64,000 bases of DNA from Polychytrium aggregatum (taxonomy: Eukaryota; Chytridiomycota; Chytridiomycetes; Polychytriales), in NCBI RefSeq assembly GCF_025602895.1, contig NW_026516236.1:1-64000 (forward strand), written 5' to 3'. Positions 1 through 12,254 of this stretch are shown here, piece by piece. Each line of letters begins with the position of its first letter. Positions within the stretch are counted from its first letter, which is position 1. Under the pieces are notes generated by a model that was given only the letters and a program-made list of their open reading frames with translations, did no database searches and had not been told where the DNA came from. The translations under genes were made by a program, and so were the position numbers.

Positions 1-468
1 CGCCGCCCGCGTCCAGACTGATGAACCCACCAAGAATGCACTTCTTCAAGGAGGGTTTGAAGTCTGAGGTCAAGTTCCACCTACATCGGTCTCCGCCCGC
101 TCCCGCTTTCCCTGCCTGAGTTGATCAAGGCAGCGGTCGAGTACGACGATGCCCTCCATCGTCTCAAGATCTCCTCCCGTTCCCAACCTCCTCCTCCTTC
201 TTCGCGCCTGCTGCCCCATCACCACCATTCTCCCGCGCATGTTTCTTTCTTCCGCCTCGTTCTGCACCCACTCCCATGGACCTTGACTCTGTCTCGGTCC
301 GCCCTGCTAAGCTCTCCGACGTCGAGAAAAAGCGACGTCGTGAGCAGGGTCCTCTGCCTGTACTGCGGGGAAAAGTCTTGTCCCGGCAGTCGCGATGTTC
401 AGCAGTGCCCGGTTCTGGTCAAACGGAACTCGGGAAATGCCCACAGCCGAGCAGCACCTCGCAAGTAA
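1..468 (+). pseudogene. gag C-terminal part, copy A (fossil)
   Basis: Corresponds to the C-terminal half of the gag seen whole in copies B and D, including the Ser/Pro-rich stretch and a Cys-rich end resembling a zinc knuckle. Gag forms the particle shell and binds element RNA. The reading frame is not continuous here, so this is a fossil. Confidence 0.8.
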
Positions 469-3400
469 GCGAGGTGGTCTGTTCGGCGATACGAACATCT
501 TCCCCCTCTGACTCGTCATTATCGGACGATAAGCTTCTTCTTCCGGCCACCCTTGTCGTCATGAGTCTTTCTGGCCCGGTCTCCATCTCCCTTTCTGTCT
601 TTATTGATGATGGATGCACCGCTCTTGCCCTCATTGATCCTGCCTTTGCGGATCTCCATAAACTCTCTCTTATCCCTCTTTCTACTCCCTACTCCGTTTC
701 CCTTGCTGATGGTTCTTCGGCCGGTTTCATTCGTTTCCAAACCGTTCCTGTGACGTTGACCATTGGTTCCCACACCGAGTCGATTTCTTTTCTTGTGACT
801 CGACTCTCCACCACTCCCATCACTCTTGGTCTTCCCTGGATGCGCTTGCATAATCCAGTTGTCAATTGGAAGTCCCTCTCCCTTTCGTTCTCCGATCCCT
901 CTTGCCTTGCTGATGGACACATCCTCGCGGATGTCTCTGCTTCCTCCTTGGACACTTCGTCCCCTTCCGGCTATTCGCCTCCCCCTTCGGGCACTTCGCC
1001 TTTGACTCCTCCTCCCTCCGGTCCTTCCCTTACACCGGTTCCCTCCTTTGGCACTTCGCCTTCCCTTTCTTCCCGCCTTGACTCTGCTTCGCTTTCTGAA
1101 GAGCCAACGGCTTTATCTTCAGCCCGACATTGAGCTCGTTAATGCGGCGAGTCTTCTCCGTCTTGCACGGGAAGACAAGCTCGACATTTTCGCTGCCCAA
1201 ATGGATATCCGTCCTCCTTCGCCGGAGACGTATCCTACGGTGTCGATAAGGTCCGTGCTCACGACGAAGGTGTATGCCGAGTCTGGCACCCCTGTTGACT
1301 CTCGAGGTGTCCCGCTCAAATACAATGAGTTTGGCGACGTTTTCAGCCTCAAGTCTGACCCTCCTTCTTCCTTGCCTCCTCACCGTCCGTATGACTTGTC
1401 TATTGAGTTTGTACGGACCGAGGATGGAAAGGAACCTCGTTTGCCAAAGCCGGGGAAAGTCTATCCTTTGTCCCCGGCCGAGGAATCTGCTCTTTCGGAG
1501 TATCTGACCAACGCCCTCGCACGTGGTTGGATCTCCAAATCCTCTTCTCCCGTTGGTGCTCCCTGCTTCTTCGTGAAGAAGCCCAATGGTGGTCTTCGCC
1601 TTTGCGTCGACTACCGGGGCCTCAATGCCATCACGAAGAAGAACCGCTACCCTCTTCCCCTCTTCCAGGATCTTCTGGATAAACTTTCTTCTGCCCGCGT
1701 CTTCTCACACCTTGACCTTCCTGATGCTTACCACTTGGTTCGTGTCAAGAAGGGCGATGAGTGGAAGACTGCTTTTGTTTGCAAATCTGGCTCTTACGAG
1801 TACAATGTTATCCCCTTTGGTCTTTCGAATGCCCCCGCTGCTTTTCAGTTTTTTATGAACGACATCTTCTCGGACCTCCTTGGTGTCTGTGTTGTCATTT
1901 ATCTTGACGACATCCTGATCTTCTCAAAAGATCCCCTGGAGCATGAGGAGCATGTTAAGCTTGTTCTTTCTCGCCTTCGTGAACACTCTCTTAAGGTCAA
2001 TCCGGCCAAGTGTTCTTTTGACCTTTCTGAAGTTGACTTTCTCGGCATGATCATTTCTGCCGATGGCATTAAAATGGACCCTGCCAAGGTCGAGGCCGTT
2101 TCCCTTTGGCCTGTTCCCTCTTCTGCTCGCGACATCCAAGTTTTTATTGGTTTCGCAAACTTTTACCGCCGCTTCGTCAAGGACTTTTCCGCACTTGCTC
2201 GTCCTTTGACTTCACTCACCACCAAATCCTCCACCTTCTCTTGGTCTCCCGAGGCCCAAGAGGCTTTTGATTCTCTTAAACGTTCATTCACTTCCGCACC
2301 TATTCTTCGTTACTTTGATTTCTCCAAACCCGCTGTCATCGAGCCCGATGCTTCTGACTTTGCTCTGGGTGCCGTCCTTTCCCAGTTTGACCCTGACGGC
2401 GCTCTTCACCCCGTTGCTTTTCACTCTCGGCAATTCCGTCCCGCCGAGGTGAATTATGACACCCACGACAAAGAGCTCCTTGCTATTGTCGATTCCTTTA
2501 CTGCCTGGCGTCATTACTTGATGGCTGCCGACCCCGATCATCCCACTCTTGTTTTCTCTGATCACCAGAACCTCACCCGGTTCACTTCCGCTTCCCAACT
2601 TTCTCGCCGCCAGTTCCGGTGGGCCCAATTCCTTTCTGATTTTGCTTTTCGCATTTACCACCGCCCTGGTCGCCTCAACACCAAAGCCGATGCTCTCAGT
2701 CGCCGTTCTGACTTTGAGATAAAGCCTGGTGACTCCCTCCACTCCACCAACTTCCTTCAGCTGTTCGAGTCTATTTCTCTCGACAGCATCACCGTTATCG
2801 GCTCGAACCCCGATTTTCTTTCCGAGATTCGAGCTGCCACCCTTTCTTGTTCCCTTCTTTCTGACTTCAACGCCAAACGTCTTGATGGCGATTACTCCTT
2901 CCGTGACGGTCTCCTTTACTTTAAAGACCTGATCGTTGTCCCTTCCCCCGAGCTCCAGCTCAAAGTGTTTGAGCAACGTCACTGCTCCGCTGCCGCTGGT
3001 CACTTTGGTCTTGCCAAGACCGTTGAGCTCATCTCCCGGGACTTTCACTGGCCCCGGCTTCGTAAGTCTGTGCGTCGCTTCATTGCTAATTGTGAAGCGT
3101 GCCAGCGAGCCAAGCCGTCCCGTCACTCCCCTTATGGTTTACTTCACCCTCTCCCCGTTCCTTCCGAACGTTGGTGGGACCTGTCGATGGACTTCATCAC
3201 GGATCTCCCACCTTCGAACGGCTTTGACTCCATCTTCGTGGTTAAGGACCGCCTGTCCAAACAAGCACACTTTGTGCCCACCACGAAGACGGTTACAGGC
3301 GAGCAAACCGCCGAACTCTTCCTCTCCCACATCTTCCGCTTGCATGGTTGTCCCCGGTCTATTGTTTCGGACCGAGGAACTCAGTTTACTTCGGCCTTCT

Positions 3401-4257
3401 GGAGGCGCTTCAATGAGCTTCTGAAGACGAAGATTTCCCTTTCTTCTGCCTTCCACCCCGAGACCGACGGTTCGACCGAGGTTCTCAACCAGGTCATCGA
3501 GCAGTATTTGCGTATCCATTGCAATTACCTGCAAGACGACTGGACCCTTCACCTTCCCCTTGCCGAGTTCACTTACAACAACTCGGAAAACACCTCCACT
3601 GGCATGACTCCCTTCTTTGCAGTCCATGGCCATCACCCCATTTTTGATCCCTCCATCATCCGTGATCCTTCTGTTGTGCCCTCTGCCGAAGAACGTGTCG
3701 ACCGACTTCAGACCGTTCTCGAGGATCTCAAGGCCAACCTCCGGGTTGCCCAAGAGTCCTACACTTTGCAGGCCAACAAATCCCGTCTCCCCACTCCCGA
3801 CATCTCCGTTGGCGACCTCGTTTTTCTTGATCGTCGCCACATCCGCACCCTTCGTCCCTCCAACAAGCTTGATCAGAAAAAGCTTGGCCCCTTTAAAGTT
3901 CTTCGCCGCATCAACCCCGTTGCCTTTGAACTTAAACTCCCTTCCACACTCAAAGTCCACCCCGTCTTTCATGTATCCCTCCTTGAACCCCGAACGAAGG
4001 ACATTGTTCCCGAGTTCACCCAACCCGAACCTCCACCCATTCTTGTTGACTCCCAGGAAGAGTTTGAGGTCGAGACTGTTCTCGATTCTCGGCTCTTCCG
4101 TGGTCGCTTACAGTACTTGGTTCAGTGGAAGGGCTATTCCGAGACTGACCGGTCTTGGGAGCCCGCTGCCAATGTTTCCCACGCCACTGATCTTGTTGCT
4201 GACTTCCACCTTCGCTATCCCTCAAAGCCGAAGGCGACGCCCGGAGTTCGTCGCTAA
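469..4257 (+). pseudogene. protease-RT-RNase H-integrase-chromodomain region, copy A
   Basis: The long frame from about 1130 to 4257 shows the RT core (VCVDYRGLNAITKKNRYPLP, then YLDDILIFSK), RNase H ([15 protein letters not shown]), the zinc-binding start of integrase (HFGLAKT ... CEACQRAK), the integrase core (MDFITDLP, VSDRGTQFTS) and a C-terminal chromodomain (YLVQWKGYSETDRSWEP). The chromodomain places it among Tf1/sushi-type chromoviruses. The protease part lies upstream in another frame. A purine-rich tract runs into the LTR at 4270. Confidence 0.9.
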
Positions 4258-4269
4258 GGAAGGGGATGA

Positions 4270-5059
4270 TGTTAGGGATAGCTTCTGCTTGTTCTCCACT
4301 TTGACTGCACACTTGGCTGTTCTTTTGCCTTTCTGTTTGTTTGTGTGTAGCTTTGCAGTTCCCCTCCAATTTTCCGCCTTTTGCCTGCCATTTCCGCTCC
4401 TTCCGCACTTCCGTTTCCCCGCGCTGCTCCGCTTCCTTTGTCTTCTTCGCACGCGCCGGTTTGTTTGTGCACGCGCCTTGCTGCGATTGGTTGCAATTCG
4501 GCTGCCGGTCATGTGTCCCACCACCGGTGACTCATGACCTGCCTGACCGCCCCGATCTCTTGTTCATCTCGCATGCATTTGCCCCAACCTTATACTTGAC
4601 CAATCCGCTTCTTGGACGTTGAGTCACATTGCTTCGCCTTTGCACGTTTCTCCTGCCAGGTGCTTCGCTTTTGCTTGCGCCTCCCTCGCTTTGGTTCTCT
4701 GCCTGTCTCGGTGGTCCTTCTCGGCCCTCGTTCGTGCATCGCCCCTTCGCCCTGCTCGATCGCCCACTTTTCCCTCCCTTGGCCGCCCTTCGCTGCCAAG
4801 TCCGGACTTGTCTATAAATAGCCTGACCCCCGCGATGTGTAGTCGAACCTCAGCGTTCAAAATAGGACTAAATAAAGTGCCTTCTACTTTATTCTCTGAG
4901 TGTTCCTCACGTCTCATTTCGAGACTAGTCTTATCTTGAACGGATCTTTGCTTCCCTCGCTCCCTCTCCGAGTCCACTTCGGACTTTACCCTTGCCTTCC
5001 CTGAGCTCACTTCGAGCTCACTTCTTCTTTTGCCGTTGAGTCCCCTTCGGACTCTAACA
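4270..5059 (+). repeat. 3' LTR of copy A (family 1)
   Basis: About 790 bp, beginning TGTTAG and ending CTAACA, a perfect 6-bp terminal inverted repeat. It contains TATAAATA near 4812 and an AATAAA signal about 60 bp downstream. The same LTR recurs in copies B and D, at 16582 and 60635, and as a fragment at 54371. Confidence 0.95.
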
Positions 5060-6248
5060 GTCACCGATACACGGTCTTCTATTCAAACACAGACGTGTCT
5101 ACACCTTCCGCCTCTCCCGCCGCCCCTCTGCGCTTCCTCCGTTGCGCTGAAGTCCTCGAGGATGGCACTCGCTGCCCCGGCCGCGCCGTCCAGACCGGGC
5201 TCAAGTGCAATGTCCACTGCACCAAGCCCGGCTTGTCAGGAACTGGACAGGGGCAGGACCGGGGAACCGAAGGCAAGGACAAGGAAGCAGAGACAGGGCT
5301 GAACAGGGGCTGGTAAGGAGAGTGATGATCGTTTATTGAGGTGATAATTCACTAGCGTTCATCAGGAGGGGAGCGGGGTGTTCTATTCAAGTCTATGTGT
5401 ACCCCTCCCTCGCTCGCCCTCCGGAGAATATATTCGAGCCCCGACCCTATGTTTCCCACGGTCATGAATCACGCCCGAGTGGCCATGCAGGGCGGGTCAT
5501 GAATGACGCGTCGCATGATCGGCGACCGCGTTCATAACACGGCTACAACCACCGCTGCCCCTATGCCACTGGCATGTCTGGTTATACGCTGCAGTGCTCC
5601 ATGTCCTGCATGGAGGGCTTTGATGGGTGCTTTCACCACCGCCGCTTCCCCGAAGCGGACTATGTGGGTCGCTGCACCCACATGACCAAGAAGTCCGACT
5701 TGAAAGTCCGTTGCTCGTGCAAGTCCCTCCACGGCCGAGACGTTTGCGAGTGGCATGAACTCTACCCCACGCGCTTTTACTTGGAGGTTATGCAGGTGGA
5801 CCGCAAGCCCGCGTATTACGACTCGGACTCGGACAACGAACCCGGACCATCGACTCCTCGTCGGGCTCCCATGAAGCGCACTACCCGCACCCCCGAGGCC
5901 TTTTGGGATGCCGAGGATCACGAAGAACCCACCTTTGTCTCCCCCGAGCAGAAGGCCGATGATGCCAAGAAGGCCGAGGAACTCGCCAGGATCGTGAGTG
6001 CCCTCATGTCTGTCTCGGACAGAGGCGACGCCATTGATACCGATGCAGTCAACAAGGTGAGCCTCGGACCCGCAGCACCCACTCCCGTCTTTCTCGCTCT
6101 CAATCGCGTCAATGTTCTCAACTGGCTTCTCTCCACCCCAAAGATCATTTCGGGCGTCATTGGTGAACGCTCCCCCAGAGAACGTCGCACCTTCACTCCC
6201 GCACCCAAGGCCACCAAGGGTATCAAGGTCAAGGCTGAGCGTGGCTGA
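5060..6248 (+). pseudogene. Cys/His-rich protein gene, left copy, split by solo LTR
   Basis: Host gene of unknown function. Coding sequence from 5060 to 5233 continues at 5545 after a 306-bp solo LTR plus one copy of its 5-bp duplication. Read as host sequence, it holds three consecutive motifs of the form C-x9-C-x10-C-x2-H, C-x12-C-x10-C-x2-H and C-x12-C-x10-C-x2-H, which probably bind zinc. The first has the spacing of the plant WRC motif. The LTR sits between motifs 1 and 2. An acidic linker (DSDSDNEPGPS), a basic patch (PMKRTTRTP), a predicted helix (EQKADDAKKAEELARIV) and a basic tail (KGIKVKAERG) follow. No in-frame ATG is visible before motif 1; the start may lie in an upstream exon, which this copy lacks because LTR A abuts it. 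The downstream part (5574-6248) stays open for 224 codons. Confidence 0.7.
5234..5539 (-). repeat. solo LTR, small family S, left copy
   Basis: 306 bp. Reads TGTTATGAACGCG to TCCTGACA on the minus strand and is flanked by the 5-bp duplication CGGCT (5229-5233 and 5540-5544). No internal element DNA is present. The same insertion, with the same duplication, occurs in the right arm (15904-16209), so it predates the inverted duplication. Confidence 0.9.
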
Positions 6249-6417
6249 ATGGGTGGATGTATTGTTTTGTTTGTCACAGAGTCATGAATACATTTTGACT
6301 GGCTCCAACCACGAGCACCACAGAGATGAAATACACTGAATACTTCATATACTGATTTCATTGTTCGCGCGGACAAAATGTTCATTTGATTCGCTTCCTG
6401 GCATTTTCGTGTCCCTG

Positions 6418-6638
6418 TCAGGCAGACTCGAGGAAACAATTGGTGGCTTCCTCTTGATCTCTTGCGACACCTTGGCCATACCAGTAGCAGATACCAACAC
6501 GATACTGGCCGTTACGGTTTCCCTGCCAGGCTGACTTGTGGAACCATTGGAATGCTTCGACGTGGTCTCGGTCCACACAGTTGCCCCATAGGTAGCACAT
6601 TCCAACTTGATGTTCCCCGTAGGAGTTGCCCAGGGCCG
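6418..6638 (-). pseudogene. Sel1-repeat gene, C-terminal fragment, left copy
   Basis: Encodes about the last 60-70 residues of the Sel1-like repeat protein found more fully at 13046-15025. It shows two repeat cores (GMCYLWGNCVDRDHVEAFQW and GICYWYGQGVARDQEEA). It is convergent with the Cys/His-rich gene, 169 bp away. The fragment stops at 6638, where the LTR of copy B begins, so the rest of this copy is missing. Confidence 0.85.
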
Positions 6639-7429
6639 TGTTAGGGTCCGGAGGGGACTCAACGGCAAAAGAAGAAGTGAGCTCGAAGTGAGCTCAGGGA
6701 AGGCAAGGGTAAAGTCCGAAGTGGACTCGGAGAGGGAGCGAGGGAAGCAAAGATCCGTTCAAGATAAGACTAGTCTCGAAATGAGACGTGAGGAACACTC
6801 AGAGAATAAAGTAGAAGGCACTTTATTTAGTCCTATTTTGAACGCTGAGGTTCGACTACACATCGCGGGGGTCAGGCTATTTATAGACAAGTCCGGACTT
6901 GGCAGCGAAGGGCGGCCAAGGGAGGGAAAAGTGGGCGATCGAGCAGGGCGAAGGGGGCGATGCACGAACGAGGGCCGAGAAGGACCACCGAGACAGGCAG
7001 AGAACCAAAGCGAGAGAGGCGCAAGCAAAAGCGAAGCACCTGGCAGGAGAAACGTGCAAAGGCGAAGCAATGTGACTCAACGTCCAAGAAGCGGATTGGT
7101 CAAGTATAAGGTTGGGGCAAATGCATGCGAGATGAACAAGAGATCGGGACGGTCAGGCAGGTCATGAGTCACCGGTGGGGGGACACATGACCGGCAGCCG
7201 AATTGCAACCAATCGCAGCAAGGCGCGTGCACAAACAAACCGGCGCGTGCGAAGAAGACAAAGGAAGCGGAGCAGCGCGGGAAAACGGAAGTGCGGAATG
7301 GGCGGAAATGGCAGGCAAAAGGCGGAAAATCGGAGGGGAACTGCAAAGCTACGCACAAACAAACAGAAAGGCAAAAGAACAGCCAAGTGGGCAGTCAAAG
7401 TGGGGAGCAGGCAGGAGCTATCCCTAACA
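6639..7429 (-). repeat. 3' LTR of copy B (family 1)
   Basis: 791 bp, TGTTAG...CTAACA when read on the minus strand. Its end abuts the left arm of the inverted duplication directly. Confidence 0.93.
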
Positions 7430-7441
7430 TCATCCCCTTCC

Positions 7442-10400
7442 TTAGCGACGAACTCCGGGCGTCGCCTTCGGCTTTGAGGGATAGCGAAGGTGGAAGTCAG
7501 CAACAAGATCAGTGGCGTGGGAAACATTGGCAGCGGGCTCCCAAGACCGGTCAGTCTCGGAATAACCCTTCCACTGAACCAAGTACTGTAAGCGACCACG
7601 GAAGAGCCGAGAATCGAGAACAGTCTCGACCTCAAACTCTTCCTGGGAGTCAACAAGAATGGGAGGTGGTTCAGGTTGGGTGAACTCGGGAACAATGTCC
7701 TTCGTTCGGGGTTCAAGGAGGGATACATGAAAAACGGGATGGACTTTGAGTGTGGAAGGGAGTTTAAGCTCAAAGGCAACGGGGTTGATGCGGCGAAGAA
7801 CTTTAAAGGGGCCAAGCTTTTTCTGGTCAAGCTTGTTGGAGGGACGAAGGGTGCGGATGTGGCGACGATCAAGAAAAACGAGGTCGCCAACGGAGATGTC
7901 GGGAGTGGGGAGACGGGATTTGTTGGCCTGCACAGTGTAGGACTCTTGGGCAACCCGGAGGTTGGCCTTGAGATCCTCGAGAACGGTCTGAAGTCGGTCG
8001 ACACGTTCTTCGGCAGAGGGCACAACAGAGGGATCACGGATGATGGAGGGATCAAAAATGGGGTGATGGCCATGGACTGCAAAGAAGGGAGTCATGCCAG
8101 TGGAGGTGTTTTCCGAGTTGTTGTAAGTGAACTCGGCAAGGGGAAGGTGAAGGGTCCAGTCGTCTTGCAGGTAATTGCAATGGATACGCAAATACTGCTC
8201 GATGACCTGGTTGAGAACCTCGGTCGAACCGTCGGTCTCGGGGTGGAAGGCAGAAGAAAGGGAAATCTTCGTCTTCAGAAGCTCATTGAAGCGCCTCCAG
8301 AAGGCCGAAGTAAACTGAGTTCCTCGGTCCGAAACAATAGACCGGGGACAACCATGCAAGCGGAAGATGTGGGAGAGGAAGAGTTCGGCGGTTTGCTCGC
8401 CTGTAACCGTCTTCGTGGTGGGCACAAAGTGTGCTTGTTTGGACAGGCGGTCCTTAACCACGAAGATCGAGTCAAAGCCGTTCGAAGGTGGGAGATCCGT
8501 GATGAAGTCCATCGACAGGTCCCACCAACGTTCGGAAGGAACGGGGAGAGGGTGAAGTAAACCATAAGGGGAGTGACGGGACGGCTTGGCTCGCTGGCAC
8601 GCTTCACAATTAGCAATGAAGCGACGCACAGACTTACGAAGCCGGGGCCAGTGAAAGTCCCGGGAGATGAGCTCAACGGTCTTGGCAAGACCAAAGTGAC
8701 CAGCGGCAGCGGAGCAGTGACGTTGCTCAAACACTTTGAGCTGGAGCTCGGGGGAAGGGACCACGATCAGGTCTTTAAAGTAAAGGAGACCCTCACGGAA
8801 GGAGTAATCGCCATCAAGACGTTTGGCGTTAAAGTCAGAAAGAAGGGAACAAGAAAGGGTGGCAGCTCGAATCTCGGAAAGAAAGTCGGGATTCGAGCCG
8901 ATAACGGTGATGCTGTCGAGAGAAATAGACTCGAACAGCTGAAGGAAGTTGGTGGAGTGGAGGGAGTCACCAGGCTTTATCTCAAAGTCAGAACGGCGAC
9001 TGAGAGCATCGGCTTTGGTGTTGAGACGACCAGGGCGGTGGTAAATGCGGAAAGCAAAGTCAGAAAGGAATTGGGCCCACCGGAACTGGCGGCGAGAAAG
9101 TTGAGAAGCAGAAGTGAACCGGGTAAGGTTCTGGTGATCAGAGAAAACAAGAGTGGGATGATCGGGGTCGGCAGCCATCAAGTAATGACGCCAGGCAGTA
9201 AAGGAATCGACAATGGCAAGGAGCTCTTTGTCGTGAGTGTCATAATTCACCACGGCGGGGCGGAATTGCCGAGAGTGAAAAGCAACGGGGTGAAGAGCGC
9301 CGTCAGGGTCAAACTGGGAAAGGACGGCACCCAGAGCAAAGTCAGAAGCATCGGGCTCAATGACAGCGGGTTTGGAGAAATCAAAGTATCGAAGAATAGG
9401 AGCGGAAGTGAATGAACGTTTAAGAGAATCAAAAGCCTCTTGGGCCTCGGGAGACCAAGAGAAGGTGGAGGATTTGGTGGTGAGTGAAGTCAAAGGACGA
9501 GCAAGTGCGGAAAAGTCCTTGACGAAGCGGCGGTAAAAGTTTGCGAAACCAATAAAGACTTGGATGTCGCGAGCAGAAGAGGGAACAGGCCAAAGGGAAA
9601 CGGCCTCGACCTTGGCAGGGTCCATTTTGATGCCATCGGCAGAAATGATCATGCCGAGAAAATCAACTTCAGAAAGGTCAAAAGAACACTTGGCCGGATT
9701 GACCTTAAGAGAGTGTTCACGAAGGCGAGAAAGAACAAGCTTAACATGCTCCTCATGCTCCTGGGGATCTTTTGAGAAGATCAGGATGTCGTCAAGATAA
9801 ATGACAACACAGACACCAAGGAGGTCCGAGAAGATGTCGTTCATAAAAAACTGAAAAGCAGCGGGGGCATTTGAAAGACCAAAGGGGATAACGTTGTACT
9901 CAAAAGAGCCAGATTTGCAAACAAAAGCAGTCTTCCACTCATCGCCCTTCTTGACACGAACCAAGTGGTAAGCATCAGGAAGGTCAAGGTGTGAGAAGAC
10001 GCGGGCAGAAGAAAGTTTATCAAGAAGATCCTGGAAGAGGGGAAGAGGGTAACGGTTCTTCTTCGTGATGGCATTGAGGCCCCGGTAGTCGACGCAAAGG
10101 CGAAGACCACCATTGGGCTTCTTCACGAAGAAGCAGGGAGCACCAACGGGAGAAGAGGATTTGGAGATCCAACCACGTGCGAGGGCGTTGGTCAGATACT
10201 CCGAAAGAGCAGATTCCTCGGCCGGGGACAAAGGATAGACTTTCCCCGGCTTTGGCAAACGAGGTTCCTTTCCATCCTCGGTCCGTACAAACTCAATGGA
10301 CAAGTCATACGGACGGTGAGGAGGCAAGGAAGAAGGAGGGTCAGACTTGAGGCTGAAAACGTCGCCAAACTCATTGTATTTGAGTGGGACACCCCGAGAG

Positions 10401-11229
10401 TCGACAGGGGTGCCAGACTCGGCATACACCTTCGTCGTGAGCACGGACCTTATCGACACCGTAGGATACGTCTCCGGCGAAGGAGGACGGATATCCATTT
10501 GGGCAGCGAAAATGTCGAGCTTGTCTTCCCGTGCAAGACGGAGAAGACTCGCCGCATTAACGAGCTCAATGTCGGGCGAAGATAAAGCCGTTGGCTCTTC
10601 AGAAAGCGAAGCAGAGTCAAGGCGGGAAGAAAGGGAAGGCGAAGTGCCAAAGGAGGGAACCGGTGTAAGGGAAGGACCGGAGGGAGGAAGAGTCAAAGGC
10701 GAAGTGCCCGAAGGGGGAGGCGAAGAGCCAGAAGTGGACGAAGTGTCCAAGGAAGAAGCAGAGACATCCGCGAGGATGTGTCCATCAGCAAGGCAAGAGG
10801 GATCGGAGAAAGAAAGGGAGAGGGACTTCCAATTGACAACTGGATTGTGCAAGCGCATCCAGGGAAGACCAAGAGTGATGGGAGTGGTGGAGAGTCGAGT
10901 CACAAGAAACGAAATCGACTCGGTATGGGAACCAATGGTCAGAGTCAAAGGCACGGTTTGGAAACGAATGAAACCGGCCGAAGAACCATCAGCAAGGGAA
11001 ACGGAGTAAGGAGTAGAAAGAGGGATAAGAGAGAGTTTATGAAGATCGGCAAAGGCAGGATCAATGAGGGCAAGAGCGGAACATCCATCATCAATGAAAA
11101 CAGAAAGGGAGATGGAGACCGGGCCAGAAAGACTCATGACGATAAGAGTGGCCGGAAGAAGAAGCTTATCGTCCGATAATGACGAGTCAAAGGGGGAAGA
11201 TGTTCGTATCGCCGAACAGACCACCTCGC
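7442..11229 (-). CDS. pol of copy B: protease, RT, RNase H, integrase, chromodomain
   Basis: One continuous frame that overlaps the end of gag. In order: aspartic-protease-like region (IDDGCSALALIDPAFADL), RT (VDYRGLNAITKKN, VIYLDDILIFSK), RNase H ([15 protein letters not shown]), integrase zinc domain and catalytic core (SMDFITDLP, IVSDRGTQFTS), and chromodomain (YLVQWKGYSETDRSWEP) at the C terminus. The polyprotein copies and integrates the element; chromodomains of this clade steer integration towards certain chromatin. The start codon is not defined, because pol in this group is usually made by frameshift or read-through from gag. Confidence 0.9.
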
Positions 11230-12183
11230 TTACTTGCGAGGTGCTGCTCGGCTGTGGGCATTTCCCGAGTTCCGTTTGACCAGAACCGGGCACTGCTGAA
11301 CATCGCGACTGCCGGGACAAGACTTTTCCCCGCAGTACAAACAGAGACCCTGCTCACGACGTCGCTTTTTCTCGACGTCGGAGAGCTTAGCAGGGCGGAC
11401 CGAGACAGAGTCAAGGTCCATGGGAGTGGGCGCAGAAGAGGAGGAAGAAGAAACATGCGCGGGAGAATGGTGGTGATGGGGAGCAGAGCGAGAAGAAGGA
11501 GGAGGAGGTTGGGAACGGGAGGAGACCTTGAGACGATGGAGGGCATCGTCGTACTCGACCGCTGCCTTGATCAACTCAGGCAGGGAAGCGGGAGCGGGGT
11601 GGAGACCGATGAGGTGGAACTTGACCTCAGACTTCAGACCCTCCTTGAAGAAGTGCATCTTGGTGGGTTCGTCGGTCTGGACTCGGGCGGCAAGTTGGAC
11701 GAAGCGGGTGGCAAAGGCTTGGCAGGACTTAAGTTGAACCAAGCGCTTGAGGTCGTTCAAGGCCTTATCTTGCGAGGAGGCCGTGTCCTCACCGAAGGTC
11801 GACTTGAGGGCAACTTCGAAATCGGCGAAGGAAGCGGGGAAACGGTTGGCCATGTAGAAGGCGGCCTCGTACCACTTGAAGGCTTCGCCGCGGAGGAAGG
11901 AGGTGGCATAAAGGACCTTCTGGCGCTCGGGCGCGAAGAAGGCGGGATCGGCGAGGAAGACCAGGTGGCACTGGGCGAGGAAGGCCGTCGTTTCGTCACG
12001 GGAACCTAGGAACTCCTTGGGCTTGTTCACCTGGTAGACCTGGCGGGGAGCGGCGGCGGGAGCTTGCAGGTCCTGGATCTGACGATGGAGAGCAGCGTTC
12101 TGGGTCATGAGGGCGTTCATACGCTCCTCCATGCGCGCCAGATACGCATTGAGATCTGCAGGGGGTGCAGCAGGCTCAGCCAT
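11230..12183 (-). CDS. gag of copy B
   Basis: 317 codons from ATG at 12183 (MAEPAAPPADLNAYLARMEE). A predicted N-terminal coiled coil precedes a capsid-like region (FLGSRDETTAFLAQCHLVF ... FKWYEAAFYMANRFPASFAD). A Ser/Pro/His-rich linker and a Cys-rich zinc-knuckle-like end (GLCLYCGEKSCPGSRDVQQC) follow. It forms the virus-like particle. The first in-frame ATG was taken as start; the frame is open upstream to near the LTR. Confidence 0.88.
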   Translation of the reverse strand: MAEPAAPPADLNAYLARMEERMNALMTQNAALHRQIQDLQAPAAAPRQVYQVNKPKEFLGSRDETTAFLAQCHLVFLADPAFFAPERQKVLYATSFLRGEAFKWYEAAFYMANRFPASFADFEVALKSTFGEDTASSQDKALNDLKRLVQLKSCQAFATRFVQLAARVQTDEPTKMHFFKEGLKSEVKFHLIGLHPAPASLPELIKAAVEYDDALHRLKVSSRSQPPPPSSRSAPHHHHSPAHVSSSSSSAPTPMDLDSVSVRPAKLSDVEKKRRREQGLCLYCGEKSCPGSRDVQQCPVLVKRNSGNAHSRAAPRK

Positions 12184-12254
12184 CGGATCGACAAGGGAAA
12201 GAGAGGCGAAAGAAGAAGAAAGGCCGGGAAGCCAAGAGGGAGCGTTCAAAATGA

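Larger units (their letters stand above)
1..5059 (+). mobile_element. Ty3/Gypsy chromovirus, family 1, copy A (3' part)
   Basis: The window opens inside gag. Protease, reverse transcriptase, RNase H, integrase and chromodomain follow in order, then a complete 3' LTR (4270-5059). The 5' LTR and start of gag lie outside the window, so the target duplication cannot be tested; the right flank is GTCAC. It is very similar throughout to copies B and D. It is a broken copy with roughly two or three breaks, recent judging by its similarity to its relatives. Confidence 0.93.
5060..6638 (+). repeat. left arm of large inverted duplication
   Basis: This 1579-bp block is the reverse complement of 14805-16383; paired positions sum to 21443. 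All protein-coding stretches in the arms translate identically, and both arms carry the same small solo LTR with the same target duplication. The left arm ends exactly at family-1 LTR ends on both sides (5059/5060 and 6638/6639), while the right arm continues into unique DNA on both sides. Confidence 0.93.

Noticed and set aside
4341-4622. Small proteins encoded in the LTRs and antisense to pol
   Set aside because: Open frames within the GC-rich LTRs recur at every LTR copy in several phases and lack protein-like features; they are composition effects.
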